From the NCBI RefSeq assembly GCF_038592985.1, contig NZ_CP151951.1, forward strand, positions 4,686,001-4,750,000: a stretch of DNA of 64,000 bases. The letters run 5' to 3'. The notes under the pieces were generated by a model that saw nothing but the letters and a program-made list of their open reading frames with translations, searched no databases and was not told the origin of the DNA. Below are positions 26,292 through 36,298 of this stretch, piece after piece. The stretch comes from Paenibacillus sp. FSL R10-2782 (GTDB lineage: Bacteria > Bacillota > Bacilli > Paenibacillales > Paenibacillaceae). Numbering within the stretch: the stretch's first letter is position 1; each line of letters opens with the position of its first letter. The position numbers and the translations under genes are program-made.

Positions 26292-26507
26292 TTAACCGCT
26301 GCGGATCGCTTCTTCCCACTCGTCCCCTATGTCTTCTGCCGTTTGACAGCGTTCTTTGAAGTCCATTGTTTTTTCTTTAACCTTGTCGAGTAAAGGAGAA
26401 AAATCCTGCTTCTTTATGCACTCAATGATGACTTCGTTCTGCTCACCACTTGTACGCAAGTTCTCGATCAGAAAGGCAACCGGAATCGACAATTGTACTT
26501 TACTCAC
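26292..26507 (-). CDS. Small hypothetical protein coupled to the S9 peptidase gene
   Basis: 71 residues starting at a GTG inside the end of the peptidase gene (8-bp overlap), with GGAG 10 nt upstream. Sequence VQLSIPVAFLIENLRTSGEQNEVIIECIKKQDFSPLLDKVKEKTMDFKERCQTAEDIGDEWEEAIRSG is mostly helical and acidic, without a membrane segment. No family recognised. The overlap suggests translational coupling to the peptidase. Confidence 0.6.
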   Translation of the reverse strand: MSKVQLSIPVAFLIENLRTSGEQNEVIIECIKKQDFSPLLDKVKEKTMDFKERCQTAEDIGDEWEEAIRSG

Positions 26508-28524
26508 CGAAGTCAGCTCCTTTACTCAAGTAGGAATTAAACCAGGACACTACTTGCTCAAATTGATCTACACGTAGAGACGGTTTACCGCTCTTCAGCA
26601 AAGAATGATTGGACCCGGGATAGCGAATGAGGCGTGTTGTTTTGCCCAGCCGCTTCAGGGCTGTATATAACTCATCCCCTTGTCCAACCGGGCAACGCAG
26701 GTCTTCCTCGCCGTGTAAAATCAGCAGCGGAGTTTCGATGTTATTTACATGCGCCAGTGGGGATTTGGACCAGAGCAGCTCAGGATCTTCCCACGGATTA
26801 GCCCCGACGATACCCTCCGTGTAGGAAATACCGATATCACTCAAGCCATAGAAGGATAGCCAGTTGGAGATGCAACGCTGCGTAACGGCGGCACGGAATC
26901 GGTTCGTGTGGGAAATGATCCAGTTGGTCATTAAGCCTCCATAGCTGCCTCCAGCCACGCCGAGCCTGGTTTCATCTATATAATCATACTGGTTCAGCGC
27001 AAAGTCCAAGGCGTCCAGTACATCGTGATAATCTCCTCCTCCAAAGTCTCCCCGACAGGCTTGTGCAAAATCCTGTCCATAACCGAAGCTGCCGCGTGGA
27101 TTGGTCATCAGCACGGCATACCCCTGTGCAAGGAGCGTCTGCATCTCATGGCTATACGTGCTGGTATACATCGCATGGGGTCCCCCATGAATTTGTAAAA
27201 TCAAAGGAACCCGTTCTCCAGGGCCGAGTCCAGACGGTTTGAAAATCCACCCCTGTACCTTGAATCCATCCGCAGCCTCGAACCAAAAAGACTCTGGTAC
27301 ACTCACCTGCAAGGAGGCCATATAATCGTCGTTATGGCGTGTGAGCTGCTTCTCTTCCCCTGTCTCCAGGTTCATTTGATACAGCTCTCCAGGCCGATTC
27401 ACATCAAGTGCTGCAAAAACCAGATAGTTACCATCAGAAGATAATGTGTACTGATAGATATCTCTATCACTTCCGGCAGTTACTGCTTGAACACTGCCGT
27501 CCATTGTGAATCGGTATATGTGAACAGCACCCTGCACCGTCCCGAGCACATACATTTCTGGCTTCATCCTCGCAGGAGCATATACCGGAGATGGAGACGG
27601 ACCAAAGGATTTCATATCACTTAAGGCGAAGTTGCCCATTTGCATATCCAATTCAGGAAACAATAGCTGCGAGGCTCCCCCCGTAACAGGCACCGTATAC
27701 AGGCGGTTCTGACTACCACTGCCATAGATGCGATCGCTGGCGATCAGAGTCAATGCTTTGCCGTCCGGTGCATACGAAAATTGGCTGATCGCCAATCTGG
27801 AATCCGTAACCTTCACCAGATAACTGCCGTCGCAATCGACCGTATACACATCCGAAAACGAAAGCAGGTCTGCATCCAGCTTGTCGTCTTCTACACGTTT
27901 GGACAAAAACGAAATCCGCTTGCTGTCCATGGACCATACGGGATAAGCAGCATTCCAAGGTCCCGAGGTGATTGGGGTGACCCGGCCGTTTTCAAGCTCC
28001 AGAACAAATAGATGACTAAATAGACCGTTCCACCAGCCCAATCCTTCAGCTTTGGGAGTGGTGCGATCCACGATGCGCCCCCGGTCACCAGACTGCTTGC
28101 TGTATTCCTCAAGCTCCATGGCTTCCCGCTCGGCGTTTATACTAACCATACTTGTAAATACAATATACTTCCCGTCCGGCGACCAGACGAATGCACCCAC
28201 TCCACGCTTCACCTCGGTCAGTCGCTGTCCCTCTCCACCTTCAGCCGGAACCGTCCATAGCTGCTTGCTTCCATTCACCACACGTAAAAAAGCAAGCTTC
28301 GATCCATCAGGTGACCAGGCAGGAGCTGAATCCTTATTGCCATCGGTCAACGGCTTATCGTCAGCCCCAAGAAGCGATACGACACGGATGTGCGTATGGT
28401 AGTCATTCTTTGAACGATCTATGCTTTTGTGGACGTAGGCAATCGTTCCATCGGAACTTACTGCCGGATCACTGATCCACTGATATCCGTATAAATCCTC
28501 CGGTACAATTGATCGTTTATTCAT
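26500..28524 (-). CDS. S9 (prolyl oligopeptidase) family peptidase
   Basis: 674 residues. An N-terminal beta-propeller of WD40-like/TolB repeats (PAWSPDGSKLAFLR, FVWSPDGKYIVFTS, and more, about residues 30-390) covers a C-terminal alpha/beta hydrolase. The catalytic Ser is in GVAGGSYGGLMTNW, the Asp in LILHGEEDLRCPVGQ and the His in YPGSNHSLLKSG. It is similar to acylaminoacyl-/dipeptidyl-peptidases; there is no signal peptide, so it is cytosolic and would process peptides imported by the upstream ABC system. AAAGGAGG precedes the ATG at 28524; an in-frame ATG at 28560 is rejected. Confidence 0.93.
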   Translation of the reverse strand: MNKRSIVPEDLYGYQWISDPAVSSDGTIAYVHKSIDRSKNDYHTHIRVVSLLGADDKPLTDGNKDSAPAWSPDGSKLAFLRVVNGSKQLWTVPAEGGEGQRLTEVKRGVGAFVWSPDGKYIVFTSMVSINAEREAMELEEYSKQSGDRGRIVDRTTPKAEGLGWWNGLFSHLFVLELENGRVTPITSGPWNAAYPVWSMDSKRISFLSKRVEDDKLDADLLSFSDVYTVDCDGSYLVKVTDSRLAISQFSYAPDGKALTLIASDRIYGSGSQNRLYTVPVTGGASQLLFPELDMQMGNFALSDMKSFGPSPSPVYAPARMKPEMYVLGTVQGAVHIYRFTMDGSVQAVTAGSDRDIYQYTLSSDGNYLVFAALDVNRPGELYQMNLETGEEKQLTRHNDDYMASLQVSVPESFWFEAADGFKVQGWIFKPSGLGPGERVPLILQIHGGPHAMYTSTYSHEMQTLLAQGYAVLMTNPRGSFGYGQDFAQACRGDFGGGDYHDVLDALDFALNQYDYIDETRLGVAGGSYGGLMTNWIISHTNRFRAAVTQRCISNWLSFYGLSDIGISYTEGIVGANPWEDPELLWSKSPLAHVNNIETPLLILHGEEDLRCPVGQGDELYTALKRLGKTTRLIRYPGSNHSLLKSGKPSLRVDQFEQVVSWFNSYLSKGADFGE

Positions 28525-28567
28525 GAGTAGCCTCCTTTTTCGGTTAACTCCTACTTCCAAAGGTTAT

Positions 28568-29572
28568 CTATTCGTGAGCCATCTGCTTATGCAGGGGAAA
28601 ATGGCAGGCCACAATATGCCCTGGAGTATGCTCTTCGAGCAGTGGTCCCTGTTGACGGCATATTTCTTGTGCATATGGGCAGCGCGTGTGAAAAGTACAG
28701 CCCGAGGGCGGATTGGTCGGATTGGGGATTTCACCTGTCAAGGTTATTCGCTCTTTGCGCAGCCTCGGGTCTGGGACGGGTACTGCATCAAGCAATGCTT
28801 TTGTATATGGATGCTGTGGCCTTGCAAACAACTCATCACGATCTGCAAGCTCCACGATTTTGCCCAAGTACATCACTGCAATACGGTCGCTAATATGCTT
28901 GACGGAGGGCAGACCGTGAGCGATGAAAATGTAGGTAAGTTGGAACTGCTGCTGAAGCTCTTTTAACAAATTCAAAATCTGAGCCTGAATCGACACATCC
29001 AGCGCAGATACAGGTTCATCGCAAACAATGAGCTTCGGTTTCATGGCAAGCGCTCTCGCTATGCCGATCCGCTGCCGCTGTCCACCACTGAATTCATGGG
29101 GATGCCGATCTGCTAAATGAGCACCTAATCCTACCGTCTGCAACAGTCGAAAAACTTCAGCTTTAAGCTCTTTCCCTTTAGCAATCCCGTGTACCCGAAG
29201 CGGTTCGGCGACGATATCAAAGACCTTCATTCTCGGATTCAAAGAAGAGTACGGATCTTGAAATACAAACTGTAAATCTCGTCTGACTTTGCGTACTTCT
29301 TCGTCCGTTAAATCAGACAGGCTTTGCCCTTGAAAACGAATTTCGCCTGCCGTGGGCTCCAGCAGTTGTGTAATCATTTGTCCCGTTGTTGATTTGCCGC
29401 AACCTGATTCACCTACAATACCTAAGGTTTCGCCGGGCATCACCTTAAAACTCAATCCATCAACCGCCCGTACATAACCGCTTTTTTGGGAAAACCAGCC
29501 CTTTTTCACAGGATAATATTTTTTAAGCCCATTCACTTCGAGAAGCGGTGTTCCCTGTGCTGTCTCATTCAT
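28568..29572 (-). CDS. dppF: Oligopeptide ABC transporter ATP-binding protein (second)
   Basis: 334 residues. Walker [12 protein letters not shown], signature [15 protein letters not shown] and Walker [13 protein letters not shown] are present, and the C-terminal Cys cluster [19 protein letters not shown] is the oligopeptide-type extension. The start is at 29572 with GGAGG upstream; its ATG overlaps the stop of the preceding ATPase (ATGA). An F-type partner of the DppD-like subunit in a heterodimeric peptide importer. Confidence 0.93.
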   Translation of the reverse strand: MNETAQGTPLLEVNGLKKYYPVKKGWFSQKSGYVRAVDGLSFKVMPGETLGIVGESGCGKSTTGQMITQLLEPTAGEIRFQGQSLSDLTDEEVRKVRRDLQFVFQDPYSSLNPRMKVFDIVAEPLRVHGIAKGKELKAEVFRLLQTVGLGAHLADRHPHEFSGGQRQRIGIARALAMKPKLIVCDEPVSALDVSIQAQILNLLKELQQQFQLTYIFIAHGLPSVKHISDRIAVMYLGKIVELADRDELFARPQHPYTKALLDAVPVPDPRLRKERITLTGEIPNPTNPPSGCTFHTRCPYAQEICRQQGPLLEEHTPGHIVACHFPLHKQMAHE

Positions 29573-30546
29573 ACTGACACCTCCTCCATCCGCAGACATC
29601 TGACATAGTGTCCTTGATCCTTGGCTTGTATTTCAGGATGAATCCTGGTGCACTGTTCCTGGGCATAAGGACAGCGGGGATGAAAGGGACAGCCGCTCGG
29701 CATCTGCATCATATTAGGAACAGTACCGGGAATGGAATCCAGCCATTCTCTCTGTTCCGTAAGCTTGGGGAGTGATCCTAGCAAACCAATCGTATAAGGA
29801 TGCCCCGGCTTTTCAAACAAATCAAATACGTCCGCTTCCTCGACCACTTCCCCGGCATACATCACGACCACCCGGTCCGCCATTTCCGCGACAACACCTA
29901 AATCGTGAGTAATAAGAATGATACCTGTATTCTCTTCCTTGCTCAGCTTGTGGATTAAATTCAAAATTTGAGCCTGAATCGTAACGTCCAGTGCCGTCGT
30001 TGGCTCATCAGCGATCAGCAGTTTAGGCTGACAGGCCAAGGCCATTGCGATCATGACCCGCTGACGCATTCCTCCAGATAACTGATGCGGAAAATAACTC
30101 ACCACTTTCCACGCACCGGGTATGCCTACCCTCTCCAGCATCTCAATACTTTTCTGCCGTGCCTCCGATTTGCTCAGCTTCTGGTGCTGCCGGATGACCT
30201 CACTGATTTGGTTACCAATCGTAAATACCGGATTCAGCGAACTCATCGGCTCCTGAAAAATCATGGATACCTCGTTCCCCCGATATTTTCGCATTTCCCC
30301 CTTGGACAGTTTGAGTAAGTCTCGGCCTTCAAGCAGAATCTCCCCACCCACGACTTTACCCGGCGCAGCCACTAGACCCATAATAGACAAGGAGGTTACA
30401 CTTTTACCGGAACCGGACTCGCCAACAATAGCTACCGTTTCGCCTGGATTCACAGTGAAGCTGACACCGTTGACCGAAGGAACGATGCCATCCTCCGTTT
30501 TAAAGTAGGTTTTCAAATGGTTCACTTCAAGCAATTTCGTGGTCAT
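29569..30546 (-). CDS. dppD: Oligopeptide ABC transporter ATP-binding protein (first)
   Basis: 325 residues. Walker A GESGSGKSVTSLS, signature LSGGMRQRVMIAMAL, Walker B LLIADEPTTALD, H-loop LITHDLG and C-terminal CPFHPRCPYAQEQCTR are present. D-type subunit that energises peptide uptake with the F-type partner. 23 bp downstream of the permease gene, overlapping dppF by 4 bp. Confidence 0.93.
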   Translation of the reverse strand: MTTKLLEVNHLKTYFKTEDGIVPSVNGVSFTVNPGETVAIVGESGSGKSVTSLSIMGLVAAPGKVVGGEILLEGRDLLKLSKGEMRKYRGNEVSMIFQEPMSSLNPVFTIGNQISEVIRQHQKLSKSEARQKSIEMLERVGIPGAWKVVSYFPHQLSGGMRQRVMIAMALACQPKLLIADEPTTALDVTIQAQILNLIHKLSKEENTGIILITHDLGVVAEMADRVVVMYAGEVVEEADVFDLFEKPGHPYTIGLLGSLPKLTEQREWLDSIPGTVPNMMQMPSGCPFHPRCPYAQEQCTRIHPEIQAKDQGHYVRCLRMEEVSV

Positions 30547-30569
30547 CTTTTCCGATCCCCCGCTTTCTG

Positions 30570-31502
30570 TTATTCTTTCGCTTTCATATGGGGATCTAAC
30601 ACGTCTCGAAGCCAGTCACCGAGGAAAATGACGCCCAGGACCGTGATGGTAATCGCCAGACCGGGAAACGTTGCCACCCACCAGCTCGTGGCTACATACT
30701 GTCTCCCATCGCTCAGCATGCCACCCCAGGACACTGCTGGCGGTGTGATCCCTAATCCGAGAAAACTAAGAGAAGCTTCCATAATAATCGTTGTCGCCAC
30801 ACTCATACCAGAAATTACAATGAATGAAGACAAGACGTTGGGTAAAATGTGCTTCAACAGAATCCTGCTATTTTTTGAACCAATCGCTTTGGCTGCTTTA
30901 ACGAAGTCCCGTTCCTTGATACTCAATACCTCGCCCCGGACCACCCTTGTATAAGAAACCCAATTCGTAACGCCAATAACAAAAATAAGTGTAGTCATGC
31001 CAGGCCCTACCACGGCCAGGACGACCAGCATCAGCAGAATAGCCGGAATGGCCAAAAAGGCATCGGCAACTCTCATAATGATGGCATCCACCCATTTACC
31101 ATAAAAACCGGCGAGGAGTCCGAGAATCGCGCCAATAGTGCCTGAGACCAGAACTGCACCGACACCGACGATAAGCGAAACTCTCGCCCCGTATACGATA
31201 CGACTCCACATATCCCGTCCCAGGTTATCTGTACCCAGCCAATGCTCCGGCAATCCACCCGCCAGCCACATGGGCGGCTTCAGACGATTAAGCGGGTCAA
31301 TATCCGCAGGATTGTGACTGGCCAGCAGAGGGGCACATAGTGCCGTTAAGCAAACGAGCAGTATGATTATTGCACCGACCGTTCCAGTTTTACTTCGTAA
31401 CAGTTGCTTCCATACGCGCCCGATACCGGACGGATGTGTTTTCTTTTGGTCATCCAGGTCTAGGTCTGGGCCAAGGGCTTGTACATCATGAATACCTGCC
31501 AC
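30570..31502 (-). CDS. dppC: Oligopeptide ABC transporter permease (C-type)
   Basis: 310 residues with a cytosolic N-terminal tail (about 45 residues) and six membrane segments. The EAA loop is seen in VRGEVLSIKERDFVKAAKAIGSKNSRILLKHILPNVLS. HWLGTDNLGRDMWSRIVYGARVSL is the family signature. Lies 17 bp after the partner permease gene. Confidence 0.93.
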   Translation of the reverse strand: MAGIHDVQALGPDLDLDDQKKTHPSGIGRVWKQLLRSKTGTVGAIIILLVCLTALCAPLLASHNPADIDPLNRLKPPMWLAGGLPEHWLGTDNLGRDMWSRIVYGARVSLIVGVGAVLVSGTIGAILGLLAGFYGKWVDAIIMRVADAFLAIPAILLMLVVLAVVGPGMTTLIFVIGVTNWVSYTRVVRGEVLSIKERDFVKAAKAIGSKNSRILLKHILPNVLSSFIVISGMSVATTIIMEASLSFLGLGITPPAVSWGGMLSDGRQYVATSWWVATFPGLAITITVLGVIFLGDWLRDVLDPHMKAKE

Positions 31503-31519
31503 ACTTCCTCCTCCCCTCT

Positions 31520-32437
31520 CTAGCTGTATTTAATTCTTGGATCAAACAGTCGGTAAACGACATCGGTTAAAATATTGCTGATAACCACAATAAAGGCAAT
31601 CACAAATACAGCGGCCTGAACGATAGCCATGTCGTGTGTATTCACAGCGACAACAAGCAGTTGTCCCAAACCCGGCCATGCGAATACCGTCTCGGTAATC
31701 AGTGTGCCACCGATCAAGCTCGTAAATTGCAAGCTCATAATTGTAACGACCGGAATCAATCCATTGCGAAAAGCATGTTTTCCGATCACCACAATTTCGA
31801 GAATCCCTTTACTTCGGGCTGTTCGAATATAGTCCTGATTCAAAATGTCCAGCATACTGGAGCGAATGAGTCGGGTCATCTGTGCAGAAAGACCGACACC
31901 CAGTGTAAAGGCTGGAAGTATTAAATGCTCCATCCCGCCCCGACCGGACACCGGAAGCATCCCCAGCATGACGGAGAATAACAATATGAGCATAATCCCC
32001 ATCCAAAAGTTAGGCATGGCCTTTCCGACTACGGATAAACTGGAAATGATTAAATCGGTAAAGGTGTTACGTTTGACTGCTGAGATGACGCCCAACGGCA
32101 CTGCGATGATGATCGCAAAAATCATGGCGGCTACTGCCAATTCAAAACTGGCAGGCAGCCGTTCCAGCACTAATGGCAAAGCCGATTCACCATAGCGAAA
32201 CGAGGTGCCAAAATCGCCTTGTAAGGCACTGCCAATAAATTTAATGTATTGTGCATATAATGGCTGATCCAGCCCAAGCGCTTGCGTTAATACTGCACGA
32301 TCCTCGGCTGTAGCGGTCTCAGGCAGCATCAGGGCTACAGGGTCCCCGGTTACCCTCACCAGGATGAATACAATCAGAGAGACAATCAGCAGTACAGGAA
32401 TCACCTGCAACAGCGATTTGGCGATATAAGTTTTCAA
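31520..32437 (-). CDS. dppB: Oligopeptide ABC transporter permease (B-type)
   Basis: 305 residues from a TTG start (LKTYIAKSLLQVIPVLL), fixed by GGAGGTGA six bases upstream; an open frame extends 19 codons further without a better site. Six membrane segments; LGLDQPLYAQYIKFIGSALQGDFGTSFRYGE and the EAA loop RSSMLDILNQDYIRTARSKGILEIVVIGKHAFRNGLIPVV are typical DppB motifs. Partner of the C-type permease. Confidence 0.92.
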   Translation of the reverse strand: MKTYIAKSLLQVIPVLLIVSLIVFILVRVTGDPVALMLPETATAEDRAVLTQALGLDQPLYAQYIKFIGSALQGDFGTSFRYGESALPLVLERLPASFELAVAAMIFAIIIAVPLGVISAVKRNTFTDLIISSLSVVGKAMPNFWMGIMLILLFSVMLGMLPVSGRGGMEHLILPAFTLGVGLSAQMTRLIRSSMLDILNQDYIRTARSKGILEIVVIGKHAFRNGLIPVVTIMSLQFTSLIGGTLITETVFAWPGLGQLLVVAVNTHDMAIVQAAVFVIAFIVVISNILTDVVYRLFDPRIKYS

Positions 32438-32523
32438 TCCGTCACCTCCATAACCAGCAGGCTTAATTTTAAAAGGACGGGCAGGAACCTGCATCGAGGT
32501 CCCCGCCCGTACACTTCTCTGAT

Positions 32524-34077
32524 TTATTTTGCAGGTGCAATATCCTCTGCATAGAACATCTCATCGCTTCTCGGTTGGAAATCCACACCGTTGCTGGTGC
32601 CATAAATCCCTTCCATTTGGAAAAGATAGACGGCCGGACGATCTTCAGCCAATATCTGCTGCACTTGCTGATACTCTTTTTCACGCGAGGCTGTATCCAG
32701 ATTCGTCAGGGCATGCTGCAACAGCTTTTCTACCTTCGGATTGTTATAATCCGTTTCGCCTTTAGCTTCTTCCAACAGGTAGCGATTATAGTTGTTGGAA
32801 GCATCAAACAGGGAATTACCAATCCCGATCATAAACATTTCCTTGAAGGATTTGGAGCTGTAACGCTCACTGAAAGCGCTTGGCTCCAGCACGTCCAATT
32901 TAATGTTGAAGCCTTCTTTATTTAACATGGCGGCTACGACTTCAGCATACTCTTTGTATATTGAGGATACTGAAAGAGTTAATGCTGGACCTTCACCAGT
33001 GTATCCGGCCTGCTTCAACAGTTCTTTGGCTTTAGTCGGATCATATAATGTTTTCTCATACAGGGAAGGATCAGCACCAAAGTTGCCTGGTGTAACGGAA
33101 GTACGGGTTACAATCCCGGCACCGCCTGCGATGCTATCCACGATTCCCTTTTTATCAATCGCGAGATCTATCGCTTCTCTCACTTTGGAGTCAGCCGTAA
33201 CACTGCCTTGGCTTTGACGTAAAATCAATTGCAAGACTCGCTGTATCGGAGCCTTGACGATTTTTTTGCCCTCTTCGCCTTGAATACGTTCTATATCGGT
33301 GGATGGGATTCCAGAGGCAATGTCAATCGAGCCAGCGAGCAGTTCAGATACACGCGTTGAGGCTTCTGGTATGGAACGAAAAACAACCTGATCCCATTTG
33401 GGCTGACCTTCATAGTACTTATCGTTTTTAACCAGTACTACACGATCATCCTTCATCCATTGACTAAACTTATAAGGGCCTGTACCGATTGGATTTTTAA
33501 GGAATGCCTCTATCCCATTTTTCTCAATATACTTGGAAGGTACGATCCCAGCTCCCATTTTGGATAAACGATTCAGCAGCAGCGGATCTGGCCCGTCGGT
33601 TATGATATCTGCTGTATGTTCATCCACTACCTTCACTTCTTTAATATTTTTAAAGTAGGAGTTTTGTTTGAGCGTGTTATCCTTTGCCACTCTTTCTATC
33701 GTATACTTCACATCTTCCGCCGTGAATGGATCACCGTTATGGAAGGTTACCCCTTCGCGCAGGTGAAAACGCCAAGTCGTATCATTTACCTTTTCCCAGG
33801 TAGTTGCAAGTCCAGGGACTTTCTTCTGCTGACTATCATTTTTCAACAAGTAGTCAAATACGTTAACCAGAACGGCTTCACTCGCAGTGTTGTTATTGTT
33901 ATGAGGATCAAAGCTCTCAATATCCGTAGCACTTGCGATCGTTAGTACTTTACTGCCGGTCGATGTCGATGCTGCGGTGTCTTTACTACCGCCTGTGGAT
34001 GGGGCACCGCAGGCTGCCAGGATCATCACAGCAATCAGTAACGTAATCCCGCTTGTAAACCACTTATGTCTATACAT
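32524..34077 (-). CDS. dppA: Peptide-binding lipoprotein (SBP family 5)
   Basis: 517 residues. A lipoprotein signal ends in the lipobox LAAC (C23), followed by a GSKDTAASTSTGS linker. WEKVNDTTWRFHLREGVTFHNGDPFTAEDVKYTIERV is the family 5 signature, and NPIGTGPYKFSQW and FSERYSSKSFKEMF are further conserved parts. It captures peptides outside the cell for the permease. GGAG eight bases before the ATG at 34077 sets the start; a GTG three codons upstream is the alternative. 86 bp upstream of dppB. Confidence 0.93.
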   Translation of the reverse strand: MYRHKWFTSGITLLIAVMILAACGAPSTGGSKDTAASTSTGSKVLTIASATDIESFDPHNNNNTASEAVLVNVFDYLLKNDSQQKKVPGLATTWEKVNDTTWRFHLREGVTFHNGDPFTAEDVKYTIERVAKDNTLKQNSYFKNIKEVKVVDEHTADIITDGPDPLLLNRLSKMGAGIVPSKYIEKNGIEAFLKNPIGTGPYKFSQWMKDDRVVLVKNDKYYEGQPKWDQVVFRSIPEASTRVSELLAGSIDIASGIPSTDIERIQGEEGKKIVKAPIQRVLQLILRQSQGSVTADSKVREAIDLAIDKKGIVDSIAGGAGIVTRTSVTPGNFGADPSLYEKTLYDPTKAKELLKQAGYTGEGPALTLSVSSIYKEYAEVVAAMLNKEGFNIKLDVLEPSAFSERYSSKSFKEMFMIGIGNSLFDASNNYNRYLLEEAKGETDYNNPKVEKLLQHALTNLDTASREKEYQQVQQILAEDRPAVYLFQMEGIYGTSNGVDFQPRSDEMFYAEDIAPAK

Positions 34078-34147
34078 CTTGTCCACTCCAGTCCATTGAG
34101 GTTGTATATTGCCACACAGCTGCTTCTGAGCCTCTCAAACCCGATTT

Positions 34148-35332
34148 TTATTTTGTCTTCAAAAAATTCAGCGCTATGGCCGACATCATCGCTACTCCAT
34201 AAGGCAGTACCGATTCATCCAAATCAAACTTGGGATGATGCAATGGATAGCTTGTATCTTCATCTCCTCTCCCCGAGCCCAACCGGAAGAAAACACCGGG
34301 TACCTGCTCACAATAAAAAGCGAAATCTTCCCCGCCTGTTGATGGTTTGATGTAGTTCCACTCCTTGGAGCCAAACAGTTGCTCACTCGTTTCGGTCATC
34401 AAATCGACCATATCCGAATCGTTCTGCACAACCGGGTAGCCATGCTGATAATTTAATTCATACCCGGCCCCGAATGACTCACATACCCCACGAACCACCT
34501 GTTCAATTAGCTCAGGCATTCGACTGCGCAGTTCCGCAGATAAAGTTCGAACGGTACCGATCATCTCTACTTCAGGTGCAATGGCAGCTCCCATATAACC
34601 GCCACTAATTTTACCAATCGTAATGACAATGGGCTCAAGTGGATCAACCAGACGGCTTGGAATATTTTGCAGAGCAGAAATAACCTGCGCGGACACGGCA
34701 ATTGCGTCTATCCCCTCATGTGGACGAGCAGCATGGCCACCTTTGCCTATAATTTTAATCGTTAAGCCATCTGCGGATGCAAAAGCCACCCCTTTGCTGA
34801 CCCCAAGTGTTCCTGTCTTCAAACCCGGGAACATATGTAGTCCTGCCATCGCATCTACTTTTGGATTTTCCAACACACCATCATCAATCATAGCCTTGGC
34901 CCCGGCCAAACCTTCTTCAGCCGGTTGAAAGACAAATTTGATATTTCCTCTTTCAGGCCGCCCCAGCTTCGTAAGTAACTGCGCGGCTCCCATCAGTATT
35001 GCTGTATGGGCATCATGCCCACATAAATGTGCCTTTCCCGGAATCTGTGACTGATAGGGAGCCGTTTTTTCATCCTGAATCGGTAAAGCATCCATATCTG
35101 CCCTTAGACCGATGGTAGGCCCCGGGCTTTTTCCTCGTAACAGACCTACAACCCCGGTTTTACCTACATTTGTTATCACTTCCAGCCCAAGTTCACGTAA
35201 GTGTTCAGCCACAATTCCCGATGTACGAACCTCTTCATAGCCCGTTTCAGGATGGCGATGAAAGTCTCTGCGCCAAGCAACCAGCTGATCTTGAAGCGGT
35301 CTGGATAATGCTAAAAGTTCATTTATATTCAT
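34148..35332 (-). CDS. M20-family amidohydrolase
   Basis: 394 residues. Zinc ligands appear in AHLCGHDAHTAI, the catalytic Glu in VFQPAEEGLAGA and the late ligand region in PSTGGEDFAFY; ADMDALPIQDE is the first metal motif. Members (HipO, N-acetyl-diaminopimelate or N-acyl-amino-acid amidohydrolases) remove acyl groups from amino acids. Here it is next to a peptide importer, so acylated amino acids or short peptides are plausible substrates. The start is uncertain: the ATG at 35332 was chosen (weak GGGGATG), others lie at 35356 and 35341. Confidence 0.88.
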   Translation of the reverse strand: MNINELLALSRPLQDQLVAWRRDFHRHPETGYEEVRTSGIVAEHLRELGLEVITNVGKTGVVGLLRGKSPGPTIGLRADMDALPIQDEKTAPYQSQIPGKAHLCGHDAHTAILMGAAQLLTKLGRPERGNIKFVFQPAEEGLAGAKAMIDDGVLENPKVDAMAGLHMFPGLKTGTLGVSKGVAFASADGLTIKIIGKGGHAARPHEGIDAIAVSAQVISALQNIPSRLVDPLEPIVITIGKISGGYMGAAIAPEVEMIGTVRTLSAELRSRMPELIEQVVRGVCESFGAGYELNYQHGYPVVQNDSDMVDLMTETSEQLFGSKEWNYIKPSTGGEDFAFYCEQVPGVFFRLGSGRGDEDTSYPLHHPKFDLDESVLPYGVAMMSAIALNFLKTK

Positions 35333-35380
35333 TATTATCATCCCCGCTCGAATCATCTTATTTTTTCTGTTTAGTACCGA

Positions 35381-36106
35381 CTAGCCTTTTGCAACCAATC
35401 TTGCATAAATGGCGTCTGCGGAATGTCCGATATGGTGCTTCATCACTTCCCGCGACTTCTCAGCATCCCGTGCACGAAGTGCACTCAGAATTTCCGTATG
35501 GACGTCGTAGTTCACCGTCCGAATCTGATCGTCATAGGGCATGAGATCTAGCGATGGGTTAATTTTGGTCCGAATCTGCCTAACTGCGGCTTCACAAAAT
35601 GGGTTGCCCGATGCCTTAGCAATGGCTAAATGAAACTTGACATCCAAGGCCCGAAACCATTCTCGGGTACAGTCCGCTTCAATGCTCTGATCCAGATAGT
35701 GCTGAAGCAAGTCCAGTTCATCTGTGGTGATCCGCGCAGCCGCTAAAAAAGCACCCTCAGGCTCCACAATCATCCGATATTCAAAGACCTTCAGCATATG
35801 CTCCCAATCTTTTGCGATTTCTGCCCGGGTACGTTTATGAGAGTTTGCTGTCACGGGAAGAACAAAGGTCCCTCCCTTGGCACCTACTCTCTTCTCAATG
35901 AGCCCCTTGGACTCCAATTGGGATAGCGCCTCACGGACTGTAATTCTGCTGGCATTAAATATCTCTGCGAGTTCCCGCTCTGTTGGTAGCTGCTCCTCGC
36001 TAAGCAACTCTTTTAGAATAATAGCCTCTTCCAACTGCTCTCTAATAAAATCACTCACCTTTTTAGCTGATACTTTTTCAAAGTGCAGAGGAGATGGGAT
36101 TAACAT
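35381..36106 (-). CDS. GntR-family regulator, FadR (FCD) subfamily
   Basis: 241 residues. The winged HTH is at about residues 15-75 (VSDFIREQLEEAIILKELLSEEQLPTERELAEIFNASRITVREALSQLESKGLIEKR), followed by an all-helical FCD effector domain with the metal-binding His pattern (FHLAIAKASGNPF, VHTEIL, MKHHIGHS). GGAG precedes the ATG at 36106; an ATG at 36124 is also in frame. It is the first gene before the amidohydrolase-transporter cluster and has a palindrome directly upstream, so it probably controls that cluster and itself. Confidence 0.9.
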   Translation of the reverse strand: MLIPSPLHFEKVSAKKVSDFIREQLEEAIILKELLSEEQLPTERELAEIFNASRITVREALSQLESKGLIEKRVGAKGGTFVLPVTANSHKRTRAEIAKDWEHMLKVFEYRMIVEPEGAFLAAARITTDELDLLQHYLDQSIEADCTREWFRALDVKFHLAIAKASGNPFCEAAVRQIRTKINPSLDLMPYDDQIRTVNYDVHTEILSALRARDAEKSREVMKHHIGHSADAIYARLVAKG

Positions 36107-36131
36107 ATCAACACTCCGATCCATAAATCTC

Positions 36132-36147
36132 TAAGGTCTAAACCTTA
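36132..36147. promoter_or_regulatory. Candidate GntR operator
   Basis: TAAGGT-CTAA-ACCTTA, a perfect 6-4-6 inverted repeat, lies 25 bp upstream of the GntR start. Confidence 0.6.
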
Positions 36148-36298
36148 TACCTTTTTCGAGAACAAAAAAATAATCTGTAGTAATCATAATACCTAGTAAA
36201 CCTATATGCAATACTTTTTTTCTAGAAAATAAGGTATTCTATTAAATTCATTCCTTCGTAACAATCTTCCACATATATAGCCACTCGGAGGTGGGTGT

